Shown: positions 47,758-55,860 of the stretch, one piece after another | How positions within the stretch are numbered: position 1 is the first letter of the stretch | Layout: each line of letters starts with the position of its first letter | Assembly: GCF_000621625.1 (NCBI RefSeq) | Contig: NZ_JHXV01000020.1 | Location: 1-64,000, forward strand | Length of the DNA stretch: 64,000 nt | From: Crocinitomix catalasitica ATCC 23190 | GTDB lineage: Bacteria; Bacteroidota; Bacteroidia; Flavobacteriales_D; Crocinitomicaceae | Direction of reading: 5' to 3' | Notes under the pieces: model-generated | Told to the model about the DNA's origin: nothing | What the model saw: only the letters and a program-made list of their open reading frames with translations | Database searches by the model: none | Made by a program: the position numbers and the translations under genes

Positions 47758-48974
47758 TAATTAAATATTATTTTTTCTGTTCTAAGGATTTTGTTGTTTT
47801 CTATAATTTCAACTAAAAATATTCCTTTTCCTATAGTTGATTGCTCAATGATTAATCCATTGTTTTGAAAATTAGACGAAAATACTTTTTTACCTTGAAT
47901 GTTGTAAATCTGAATTTTTAAATCCGTCATATTGTAATCACGGTTGTTAATATTGATACGGATCTTGTCTGTACTTGGATTTGGAAAGAGGTGAATATCT
48001 ATTGCGCTTTGAATTTTTTCTAATCCAACTGAAGGGGCATATAACCACAAATCTTTGAAGTTCGTTCCATCTGTTCCACCGGTCAAATAAACATTGTTTT
48101 CAATAACGAATGTAGCGGCATATCGTCTTTTTTGTCCTCCGAATTCCTCTATTTCTGTCCAAGTGTCACTACTTAAATCGTATTCCCAAATATCTTTAAA
48201 GTCATTACCCAATTCATCATGACCAGTTCCTATATAACCTTTGCCATCTATGAAAAACGAAGTAGCATCCTGACGAATGGTATCACTCACATCCGCTTTT
48301 CTACTCCAGCTATCTAGACTTGCATCATATTCATAAAAATCTTTTAGAGCGCGACCAGGAACATGACCTGTACCTACATAACCTCGGTTTTCACTAGCGA
48401 AACTCACAGCCGCATTCCTCGGTTCTCCAATAAAGTCTGCAACTTCAGACCAGGTATTGGATTCAATATCATATTTGTAAAAATCTGCTAAATATCCTAA
48501 ACGCGACTGACCAGTGCCGTAATAACCGAAACCATCCAATACAAAAGTAACACCGCCTCTTCTAGGTTCTCCTGGATAATCCGCTCTTCTAATCCATGTA
48601 TTTACTTCCGGTATATATTCCCATAAATCATTGGTATAACTGTCTTCATGGTCTTCTCCTGCAACAACAAACCCTCTATTTTCGATAGTAAATGCACTTG
48701 AATGGAATCTTTTGCCACCGCCAAAGTCAGCAATTTGTGTCCAAGTATTCGAGCCAGGATCGTATTGCCAAAAATCAGCATAAGTTTTTAAAACACCAGA
48801 ATTAACGTGTCCTCCACCAACATAACCTTTATTACCAATTGAAAAAGCCACAACTCGATGTCTTGCTTCACCACCAACATGTGCTTTTTGATACCATGAT
48901 CGATATGGATAAACACTAGAGCCAACAAAAATAATGAAGACTAAAATCAATGATTTTTTAATAGTATTTGGCAT
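47757..48974 (-). CDS. Secreted kelch-repeat protein with T9SS signal
   Basis: A 405-residue protein with a signal peptide (KKSLILVFIIFVGSSVYPY), six kelch blades of about 48 residues (each 'GYVGTGH...DFYEYD...WSRKADF.G..R'), and a C-terminal T9SS type A domain ('IHLFPNPSTDKIRI', 'IYNIQGKKVF', 'GKGIFLVEIIE', ending EKIIFN). The blades are regular enough to form a six-bladed propeller. It is first in the minus-strand series kelch-GGGPS-CotH-propeller. A TACCTTTG -7 element lies upstream at 49039-49046 on the minus strand, with no clear TTG at the right distance. Confidence 0.88.
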   Translation of the reverse strand: MPNTIKKSLILVFIIFVGSSVYPYRSWYQKAHVGGEARHRVVAFSIGNKGYVGGGHVNSGVLKTYADFWQYDPGSNTWTQIADFGGGKRFHSSAFTIENRGFVVAGEDHEDSYTNDLWEYIPEVNTWIRRADYPGEPRRGGVTFVLDGFGYYGTGQSRLGYLADFYKYDIESNTWSEVADFIGEPRNAAVSFASENRGYVGTGHVPGRALKDFYEYDASLDSWSRKADVSDTIRQDATSFFIDGKGYIGTGHDELGNDFKDIWEYDLSSDTWTEIEEFGGQKRRYAATFVIENNVYLTGGTDGTNFKDLWLYAPSVGLEKIQSAIDIHLFPNPSTDKIRININNRDYNMTDLKIQIYNIQGKKVFSSNFQNNGLIIEQSTIGKGIFLVEIIENNKILRTEKIIFN

Positions 48975-49116
48975 AATAATTCTAAGTAGTAAACCTAATT
49001 ACGATCTCGTCTTATAGAAGGTTGGTCGTAATGCGCGGCAAAGGTATAAAGATTCCTAAATTTAATGCTTAACAATTCGTTAAAATTCGTAACATGTTAT
49101 GCTTTTAGTTTAGATT

Positions 49117-49734
49117 TTATATTTCTTTAATACAGTACGTTAAGATAAAGTTTTTGAAACATTGTTTATGAAAAGGGACTTGTATTTTGGAGTTGTTGAA
49201 GTTAAGTTCTGCCAAGTTCTCATCTCCAATTTTTATGATGTCCATATCATCTCTAAAACTTAAACCGTCTTCACTCCTGAATTTATACAGTGCTTCTTTA
49301 ATACTCCAAAGTGTTGTTATCGTATTTTGATCTTCTAAATCATATCGAATGAGTTCTTGATCTGATAAAAATTTATGTTTGATGCGATGAATTTTTGGGG
49401 AATAATGTTCGATGTCAATTCCTACTGGATAGTGTTTAGAAAATCCAACCGCTATTTTATTTTTAGAATGTGAGATGCCTATATAACCATTCGTTAAACA
49501 TGGTTTCCCTAATTTGTTATAGGTAATGAATTCGTTCTTTCCAAATTTTGCCCAAAGAATGCGGGTGAAGAAAAATTCTAATTTCCGTTTTTCAGAACTA
49601 AAGGAGTCATATTTTATACGTTCAACCTCATTCAATGCGATGAGCTCCTTAGTAAGAATTTCTTGCGCAGGATATGATAAAATCTTGATTTCAAGTTCAG
49701 ATGTTAGTAATATGTCTTCAATTGTAAATTGCAA
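49117..49734 (-). CDS. 4'-phosphopantetheinyl transferase superfamily protein
   Basis: About 205 residues from a TTG at 49734. An ATG at 49824 gives a longer frame, but it would overlap the start of ahcY and cross its promoter, so I prefer the shorter one. Motifs of the Sfp/AcpS superfamily are 'LEFFFTRILWAKFGK', 'GYIGISHSKNKIAVGF', the Mg-binding 'YPVGIDIEHYS' and 'TTLWSIKEALYKFRSEDGLSF'. It transfers phosphopantetheine from CoA to carrier proteins. The start remains uncertain. Confidence 0.82.
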   Translation of the reverse strand: MQFTIEDILLTSELEIKILSYPAQEILTKELIALNEVERIKYDSFSSEKRKLEFFFTRILWAKFGKNEFITYNKLGKPCLTNGYIGISHSKNKIAVGFSKHYPVGIDIEHYSPKIHRIKHKFLSDQELIRYDLEDQNTITTLWSIKEALYKFRSEDGLSFRDDMDIIKIGDENLAELNFNNSKIQVPFHKQCFKNFILTYCIKEI

Positions 49735-49749
49735 AGCCTGCTTTTTATG

Positions 49750-49780
49750 GTGTAAATTATAAACTAGTTTCGTACTTTTG
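49750..49780 (+). promoter_or_regulatory. ahcY promoter
   Basis: GTG (49750-49752, one mismatch to TTG), a 20-base spacer and TACTTTTG (49773-49780), 30 bases before the ATG. The -7 lies within a short palindrome gtacttttgtac-like sequence. Confidence 0.5.
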
Positions 49781-49809
49781 TACAATCTTAAAGTAAAAAA
49801 GTTTAAAAA

Positions 49810-51123
49810 ATGAGTAATACACAAGAAAAATTGAAATACAAAGTTAAAGATATTAGTTTAGCGGAGTTCGGTAGAAAAGAAATTCGTTTAGCTGAAGCAG
49901 AAATGCCAGGTTTAATGTCTTTACGTGAGGAGTTTGGGGCGTCGAAACCTTTAAAAGGTTCTAGAATTGCTGGCTGTCTTCATATGACTATTCAAACAGC
50001 GGTTTTAATTGAAACTTTGATTGAATTAGGTGCAGACGTTACATGGTCATCTTGTAATATATTCTCAACGCAAGATCATGCAGCAGCGGCAATAGCAGCG
50101 GCAGGAATTCCGGTTTTCGCATGGAAAGGAATGAGTGAAGAGGAGTTTGATTGGGCTATCGAGCAAACATTATTTGCTTTTGAAGATGGTAAGCCTTTGA
50201 ATATGATCTTAGATGATGGTGGTGATTTAACGAATATGGTTTTTGACCGTTTTCCTGAATTAACTAAAGATATTAAAGGTTTATCTGAAGAAACTACTAC
50301 TGGAGTACACCGTTTGTACGAAAGAATGAAGAATGGTACTTTAGTAATGCCTGCGATTAATGTAAACGATTCTGTTACTAAATCTAAATTCGATAATAAA
50401 TATGGTTGTAAAGAATCATTAGTTGACGCGATTAGAAGAGCTACTGATACAATGATGGCTGGTAAAGTTGCGGTTGTTGCAGGTTACGGTGATGTTGGTA
50501 AAGGTTCTGCTGCTTCTTTAAGAGGTGCAGGTGCTAGAGTAATTGTTACGGAGATTGATCCAATTTGTGCTTTGCAAGCTGCAATGGACGGTTTTGAAGT
50601 TAAAAAATTAATCAATGTTGTTGGTAATGTAGATATAGTTGTTACTACTACAGGTAATAAAGATATCATCACTGGAGAGCACTTTGAGATGATGAAAGAT
50701 AAAACGATCGTTTGTAATATCGGACACTTCGATAATGAAATAGATGTAACTTATTTAAATTCTAAATATGGTCATACTAAAGATGAAATCAAACCACAAG
50801 TTGATATGTATACAATCAACGGTAAAGATATTATTCTTTTAGCTGAAGGTAGATTAGTGAATCTTGGTTGTGCAACTGGACACCCTTCATTCGTTATGTC
50901 GAATTCATTTACGAACCAAGTATTGGCGCAATTGGAATTATGGAATAATACTTCAGCTTACAAAAATGAAGTGTATATGTTGCCTAAACATTTAGATGAA
51001 AAAGTAGCGAAATTACACTTAGCTAAAATTGGAGTTGAATTAGAAGTTCTTTCAGAAGAGCAGGCTAAATATATTGGTGTCGAAGTTGAAGGCCCATATA
51101 AACCTGAGCATTACAGATACTAG
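49810..51123 (+). CDS. ahcY: S-adenosylhomocysteine hydrolase
   Basis: A 437-residue enzyme splitting S-adenosylhomocysteine to homocysteine and adenosine, thereby sustaining methylation. Signatures are '[21 protein letters not shown]', '[19 protein letters not shown]', '[17 protein letters not shown]', '[17 protein letters not shown]', the NAD-binding loop '[21 protein letters not shown]' and the C-terminal 'YRY'. Length and motifs are standard. Single gene with its own promoter and terminator. Confidence 0.98.
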   Translation: MSNTQEKLKYKVKDISLAEFGRKEIRLAEAEMPGLMSLREEFGASKPLKGSRIAGCLHMTIQTAVLIETLIELGADVTWSSCNIFSTQDHAAAAIAAAGIPVFAWKGMSEEEFDWAIEQTLFAFEDGKPLNMILDDGGDLTNMVFDRFPELTKDIKGLSEETTTGVHRLYERMKNGTLVMPAINVNDSVTKSKFDNKYGCKESLVDAIRRATDTMMAGKVAVVAGYGDVGKGSAASLRGAGARVIVTEIDPICALQAAMDGFEVKKLINVVGNVDIVVTTTGNKDIITGEHFEMMKDKTIVCNIGHFDNEIDVTYLNSKYGHTKDEIKPQVDMYTINGKDIILLAEGRLVNLGCATGHPSFVMSNSFTNQVLAQLELWNNTSAYKNEVYMLPKHLDEKVAKLHLAKIGVELEVLSEEQAKYIGVEVEGPYKPEHYRY

Positions 51124-51148
51124 TAGACAGTATTTAACTATAAAAAAA

Positions 51149-51177
51149 AGAGATCTCAATTTGGGATCTCTTTTTTT
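51149..51177 (+). terminator. Terminator of ahcY
   Basis: A 9-bp stem agagatctc / gggatctct (one G-U), a 5-base loop and a seven-T run. The A-run on the other side lets it serve the convergent lipoprotein gene too. Confidence 0.88.
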
Positions 51178-51197
51178 GTTTCTAAAATATTTTGGTG

Positions 51198-51632
51198 CTA
51201 ATTATAAACACGAACCGTATAAGCACCATCCCAAGATGTATAATAGTTTTTTAAACCGAATTGGGCAGGTCCTTTTGTGACAACACCACTCGTGATGCTG
51301 AAAATGGAACCAGAACACGTGTCTAGTAGTTCAAATTCATTAAGTGGATTTACTTCAACTACAGCACATTCATCTTCTGAGTTGTAAGTACTATGTCTAT
51401 CAAGTGCAACAAATTTATCAAAGTTCCGATAAATTACGATTCCACGTGAACCTGCATCAATATATGCATGTCCCCCAGGAGCATTTAAAGCTGTGTATGC
51501 TGGTAAGTCTAAATTGATAATTATATTTACAGGAACATTAGGAATTGGATAGTCACCCTCTTTACATGAGGATAAAAATAAAATTCCGAAAATGTTACAA
51601 ATTAAGAAGTATCTTAAATATATTTGTTGCAT
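51198..51632 (-). CDS. Rieske-fold-like lipoprotein lacking the iron-sulfur ligands
   Basis: A 144-residue lipoprotein with lipobox FLSSC (cysteine at about residue 23). The layout follows flavobacterial Rieske-like lipoproteins: 'VNIIINLDLPAYTALN', 'GSRGIVIYRNFDKFVALDR', then the ligand regions and 'TSGVVTKGPAQFGLKNY'. Where Rieske proteins have CxH and CxxH, this one has 'DRHSTY' and 'DTCSGSIFS', so both paired ligands are incomplete. I infer a retained fold without a [2Fe-2S] cluster. Its start codon overlaps that of the divergent basic-protein gene. Confidence 0.65.
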   Translation of the reverse strand: MQQIYLRYFLICNIFGILFLSSCKEGDYPIPNVPVNIIINLDLPAYTALNAPGGHAYIDAGSRGIVIYRNFDKFVALDRHSTYNSEDECAVVEVNPLNEFELLDTCSGSIFSITSGVVTKGPAQFGLKNYYTSWDGAYTVRVYN

Positions 51633-51921
51633 GAGTAAACTATTTGCTAAGTCTATAACGAAATTATTAATAATTATTGTATCCGTTATAATATTGCCTA
51701 ATTCTGGTCTTTCTCAGGATAAAGGCGTTAAAAGTGTCAAGTCAAAAAAGAGTAGTGCTAAGTCTAAGAGGGTGAAAAACAGTTATAACAGCCGTAAACG
51801 CGCCGGAAAAAAGCAGTGGAAAAATCAAGATAAAGAAACGCGGAAACGTATGAAAAGAGCTGCTAAAAATGCCAAAAGAAGACAAAAAGGTAAACCAATG
51901 AAGAATAATAGACTTGTATAA
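51631..51921 (+). CDS. Small secreted, highly basic protein
   Basis: About 96 residues from the ATG at 51631, which begins a good signal peptide (KSITKLLIIIVSVIILPNSGLSQ). An earlier ATG at 51592 adds a cysteine-containing stretch with no signal character. The mature part is almost entirely Lys, Arg, Ser, Asn and Gln (for example 'KSKKSSAKSKRVKNSYNS', 'KRMKRAAKNAKRRQKGK'), predicted unstructured and strongly positive. It could bind polyanions (eDNA, LPS, peptidoglycan), which is inference. I do not recognise a family. Confidence 0.6.
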   Translation: MSKLFAKSITKLLIIIVSVIILPNSGLSQDKGVKSVKSKKSSAKSKRVKNSYNSRKRAGKKQWKNQDKETRKRMKRAAKNAKRRQKGKPMKNNRLV

Positions 51922-51950
51922 AGTCGTTAAAAATGGTTAACTACCGACTA

Positions 51951-51979
51951 TTGTCTATCGCAATTTGTTCTTATTTTTG
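51951..51979 (+). promoter_or_regulatory. Promoter of the TonB receptor / 1407-residue protein / PorV-like locus
   Basis: TTG (51951-51953), an 18-base spacer and TATTTTTG (51972-51979). The ATG is 110 bases downstream, leaving a leader of about 100 bases in which I see no clear structured element. Confidence 0.55.
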
Positions 51980-52089
51980 TGATAAGAAGGAATTATAAAT
52001 ATTTTAACATTTTTTAAGTTCGTCAACATTATTTATATATATTTACGGGCTATTGTATTTTTAAGATTCTATAACAAAATCGCTTACTT

Positions 52090-55000
52090 ATGCTTAAAAA
52101 GCTAAAACTATTATTTGCAGTATTTTTTCTTTCAATGAGTGCTGCTATTGCTCAAACTGGTACTGGTACTATAAGGGGGGCAGTTACTGATGCTGAAACT
52201 GGAGAACCATTGCCGTTTGTTAATGTTATTATTAGTCAAGAAGGGCAGCGAAAAGGTGCTGGTAAAACTGATTTTGACGGGAGATTTACTTTGAGTTCCT
52301 TAACGCCAGGTGAGTATGATGTTGAAGTTCGTTTTGTGAATTATCAAACACAACGTAATGAAGGTATTGTTGTTAATTCTGATAGGTTAACAATTGTTGA
52401 TTTTGCTTTAGGGTCGTCATCAGAATTATTAGATATAGTAGAAGTAATTCACTATGAAGTTCCTCTGATCGATCAAGATGGTGGAGCTTCGGGTGCTACC
52501 GTAACAAGAGATGATATTTCTAAAATGGCAACTCGTTCTGCAGAAGGAATTGCATCAACAGTTGGTGGTGTATATAAGGAAGAGGGTACTGAAGGATTAA
52601 GTATTCGTGGTGCACGTAATGATGCAACTTATTATTATATAGATGGTATTAAGGTAAGGGGTTCATCTGCTATTCCGAAATCAGCAATACAAGAGGTGTC
52701 TGTAATTACTGGAGGTGTACCTGCAAATTATGGGGATCTTACCGGTGGTATTATCTCTATTACAACACGTGGGCCTTCGGCTAAATATTTTGGGTCTTTT
52801 GAAGGTGTAACTTCTGGTTTCTATTTTAACGGAGATGATCCTTTAGGTTACGATGGAAGAGTTTTTGGTTTGGATAAATATGCGTACAACCTGGTTGAGG
52901 GTATGGTTTCAGGGCCGTTATTAATGAAAAAAGATTCAACTGGTAAACCAACAAAACCAATTTTAGGTTTTTTCTTATCAGCGAATTTTTCAGATGTTTT
53001 AGATAATAGACCATTAGCAAATGGTGGAGCTTACAGGTTAAAGAAAAGTGTGAGAGATTCATTATTAGATCCTAGCTTATTAGGGCCTGTACGTTCAACA
53101 GGTTTAGCTTCAGGAGGTACTTATGATAATGTTTCATATTTGAGAAATTCGGATGATGCGAATTTATCAAGTTTTGAACAAGTGCCATGGAGAATGAATG
53201 CGCGAAATAGATCGGCTTCTGCAGCAGGTAAAATTGATGTAAATGCAGGTCCTAATGTGAATTTAACTTTTGGTGGTTCGATGTCTTACAGTAGTGGTAA
53301 TAGATATAGTTATGAAAATTCATTGATGAATTTTGAAAACTTTGGACAAGCGACTGATTTTGATTGGAGAATTTATGGTCGTTTTACACATCGTTTTAAT
53401 AATAATGAAGAAGGTTCAACTTCTAAAATTAAAACGGCATTTTATTCTTTAATGGTTGATTATTCTCAATCAAATACTAAAGTATGGGATGAAGATCATC
53501 AAGATAAAATTTTCAACTATGGTCACGTAGGTAATTTTAAAACAACAAAAATACCAACTTATGGATTTAATGCAGGTGGGGATAGTTTAGTTCTTACTGG
53601 GTTTAGAGATACTTTAGTTGAATTTACTCCATCAGCAAATAATGAGGCTTTATCTGCTATTACTAGCCAGTATTTTGAAATTTATGCAGGTAATACTGAG
53701 GGTAATTTTGAGAATTTAAATCAAATCGATCAAGGTGGAGGATTAAGAAATGGAGATTTACCGAATAATGTTTATGGTATTTGGCAAAATCTAGGAACAC
53801 CTTATAATACTTATGGTTATTCTCAACAAGATCAATTTCGTGTAACTGGTTCTGGTACAATTAACTTGAATAATCATGCTATTTCAGTAGGTTTTGAGTA
53901 TGAGCAACGTTGGGATAGATCTTATAGTGGTAATCCAATTGGAATCTGGACAATTGCAAGACAATATGCAAATGCGCATATTACAGAATTAGATTTTAGT
54001 GAGTCTACAACGAATTATTTTGGTACTTATCCTCAAATAACATATGATAGATTAAATGCATCAAAAGGTGAATATGGTGGTCAAGAAAATAATGATGCTC
54101 AATACTTTTTTGATTATAATGTCCGAAATAAATTAGGACTAGATCCTGATGGTACATATTTTATTGATATTGATGATATAGATCCAGATTTCTTCACAGT
54201 GGATATGTTTAGTGCTGATGAATTATTAAATTCAGGAAACAACTATTTTAGCTGGTATGGTTATGATCATACAGGTGAAAAAGTAAGTGGTGCTACTGAT
54301 ATTACTGCATATTTTAATGATTATAATGATGATGGCAATTTTGAGAGAAAAGTAGGTGCTTTTCAACCAATTTATATGTCTGGTTATTTAATGGATAAGT
54401 TTGCTTTTGATGATATCATCTTTAATGTTGGTGTTCGTGTTGATATCTACGATGCAAATCAACCAGTTTTAACAGATAAGTATTTATTGTACGAAGCTAA
54501 AACTGCAGGTGAAGTATCTGCATTTGATAATGGAACTGAAATAGTTCACCCAGACAATATTGGAGATGATTTTGTTGTCTATGTTAATGATGTTGGTAAT
54601 CCAACTGCAATAAATGGATATAGAGATGGAGACGTTTGGTACAACGCAAGTGGTATTGAAGTTTCAGATGCAAAAGTATTAGAAGGTAGTGAAGGTATTG
54701 CTCCTTGGTTAGAAGATCCTTCTTTGACATCTCCAAATGAAAAAGCTTTTAAGGATTATAAACCTCAAGTAAATGTAATGCCAAGAGTTGCTTTCTCTTT
54801 CCCAATTTCGGATGAGGCGTCGTTCTTTGCACATTATGATATCTTAACAAAAAGACCTACAACTGGTAATAGATTTGATCCAGTAGAATATCAATTTTTA
54901 GAAGCACGTAACCGAATTATTAATAATCCTGATTTGAAACCTGAAAAAACAATTGATTACGAATTAGGATTTCAACAAGTTTTATCTAAAACGTCTTCTT

Positions 55001-55830
55001 TAAAAATATCAGCTTTCTATAAAGAACAAAGAGATCAAGTTCAATTGGTAAATGTGTTCCAAGCTTATCCAAATACATACCGTACTTATGGTAATAGAGA
55101 TTTTGGTACTGTAAAAGGTTTAACAATTGCTTATGATTTAAGAAGAACTGGTAATATTAGAATGACAGCTTCTTATACTTTACAATTTGCAAATGGTACT
55201 GGATCTGATGCTAACTCAGCTTTGAGTTTAGTGAATTCTGGAGAACCTAATTTAAGAACGATTTTCCCTTATTCTTACGATCAAAGACATGGTTTTAATG
55301 TCGTATTAGATTATCGCTATGGAGATGGTACTGATTATAAAGGGCCTAGAATTGGAGATTTTGGTGTCCTAGAAAATACAGGTCTGAATGTTGTAACTCA
55401 AATTGGTTCAGGGACACCTTATTCAGGTTCTAAACTTGCATCAGGTCAAGCTTTAATCACGCAAGGTGCTAATCAATTAGATGGAACTTTAAACGGTTCT
55501 AGAAAACCTTGGCAATTTAGAGTTGATTTACAATTGGATAGAAATTTCAACTTAGAGTTTGGTAAAGATGAAGATAAGAAAAAAGCGGCTTATTTGAATG
55601 TTTATTTAAGGGTAACGAATATATTCAATATTCAGAATGTACTTAACGTTTATAGAGCAACTGGTAATGCTGATGATGATGGTTATTTGACAGCTGCACA
55701 GTATCAAACTTCAATTCAATCACAATTGGATGAACAATCATACCGTGATTATTATTTATTAAAAGTGAATAATCCTTATAATTATGGTGTACCGCGTACA
55801 ATTAGATTAGGTGTTAAATTTGATTTTTAA
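52090..55830 (+). CDS. Large TonB-dependent receptor
   Basis: A 1,246-residue outer-membrane receptor. It has a signal peptide (KLKLLFAVFFLSMSAAIAQ), a CarboxypepD_reg-like domain (about 25-115; 'GAVTDAETGEPLPFVNVII'), a plug (about 135-225; 'GVYKEEGTEGLSIRGARNDATYYYIDG', 'QEVSVITGGVPANYGDLTGGIISITTRG') and a long barrel with extended, acidic extracellular loops (about residues 660-890), ending 'PRTIRLGVKFDF'. It is longer than usual for the family because of those loops. No SusD homologue is adjacent; the partner genes are a 1,407-residue secreted protein and a PorV-like barrel. Confidence 0.9.
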   Translation: MLKKLKLLFAVFFLSMSAAIAQTGTGTIRGAVTDAETGEPLPFVNVIISQEGQRKGAGKTDFDGRFTLSSLTPGEYDVEVRFVNYQTQRNEGIVVNSDRLTIVDFALGSSSELLDIVEVIHYEVPLIDQDGGASGATVTRDDISKMATRSAEGIASTVGGVYKEEGTEGLSIRGARNDATYYYIDGIKVRGSSAIPKSAIQEVSVITGGVPANYGDLTGGIISITTRGPSAKYFGSFEGVTSGFYFNGDDPLGYDGRVFGLDKYAYNLVEGMVSGPLLMKKDSTGKPTKPILGFFLSANFSDVLDNRPLANGGAYRLKKSVRDSLLDPSLLGPVRSTGLASGGTYDNVSYLRNSDDANLSSFEQVPWRMNARNRSASAAGKIDVNAGPNVNLTFGGSMSYSSGNRYSYENSLMNFENFGQATDFDWRIYGRFTHRFNNNEEGSTSKIKTAFYSLMVDYSQSNTKVWDEDHQDKIFNYGHVGNFKTTKIPTYGFNAGGDSLVLTGFRDTLVEFTPSANNEALSAITSQYFEIYAGNTEGNFENLNQIDQGGGLRNGDLPNNVYGIWQNLGTPYNTYGYSQQDQFRVTGSGTINLNNHAISVGFEYEQRWDRSYSGNPIGIWTIARQYANAHITELDFSESTTNYFGTYPQITYDRLNASKGEYGGQENNDAQYFFDYNVRNKLGLDPDGTYFIDIDDIDPDFFTVDMFSADELLNSGNNYFSWYGYDHTGEKVSGATDITAYFNDYNDDGNFERKVGAFQPIYMSGYLMDKFAFDDIIFNVGVRVDIYDANQPVLTDKYLLYEAKTAGEVSAFDNGTEIVHPDNIGDDFVVYVNDVGNPTAINGYRDGDVWYNASGIEVSDAKVLEGSEGIAPWLEDPSLTSPNEKAFKDYKPQVNVMPRVAFSFPISDEASFFAHYDILTKRPTTGNRFDPVEYQFLEARNRIINNPDLKPEKTIDYELGFQQVLSKTSSLKISAFYKEQRDQVQLVNVFQAYPNTYRTYGNRDFGTVKGLTIAYDLRRTGNIRMTASYTLQFANGTGSDANSALSLVNSGEPNLRTIFPYSYDQRHGFNVVLDYRYGDGTDYKGPRIGDFGVLENTGLNVVTQIGSGTPYSGSKLASGQALITQGANQLDGTLNGSRKPWQFRVDLQLDRNFNLEFGKDEDKKKAAYLNVYLRVTNIFNIQNVLNVYRATGNADDDGYLTAAQYQTSIQSQLDEQSYRDYYLLKVNNPYNYGVPRTIRLGVKFDF

Positions 55831-55860
55831 TTGAGTAGTTGAAGAATTTATAAAGAAATT

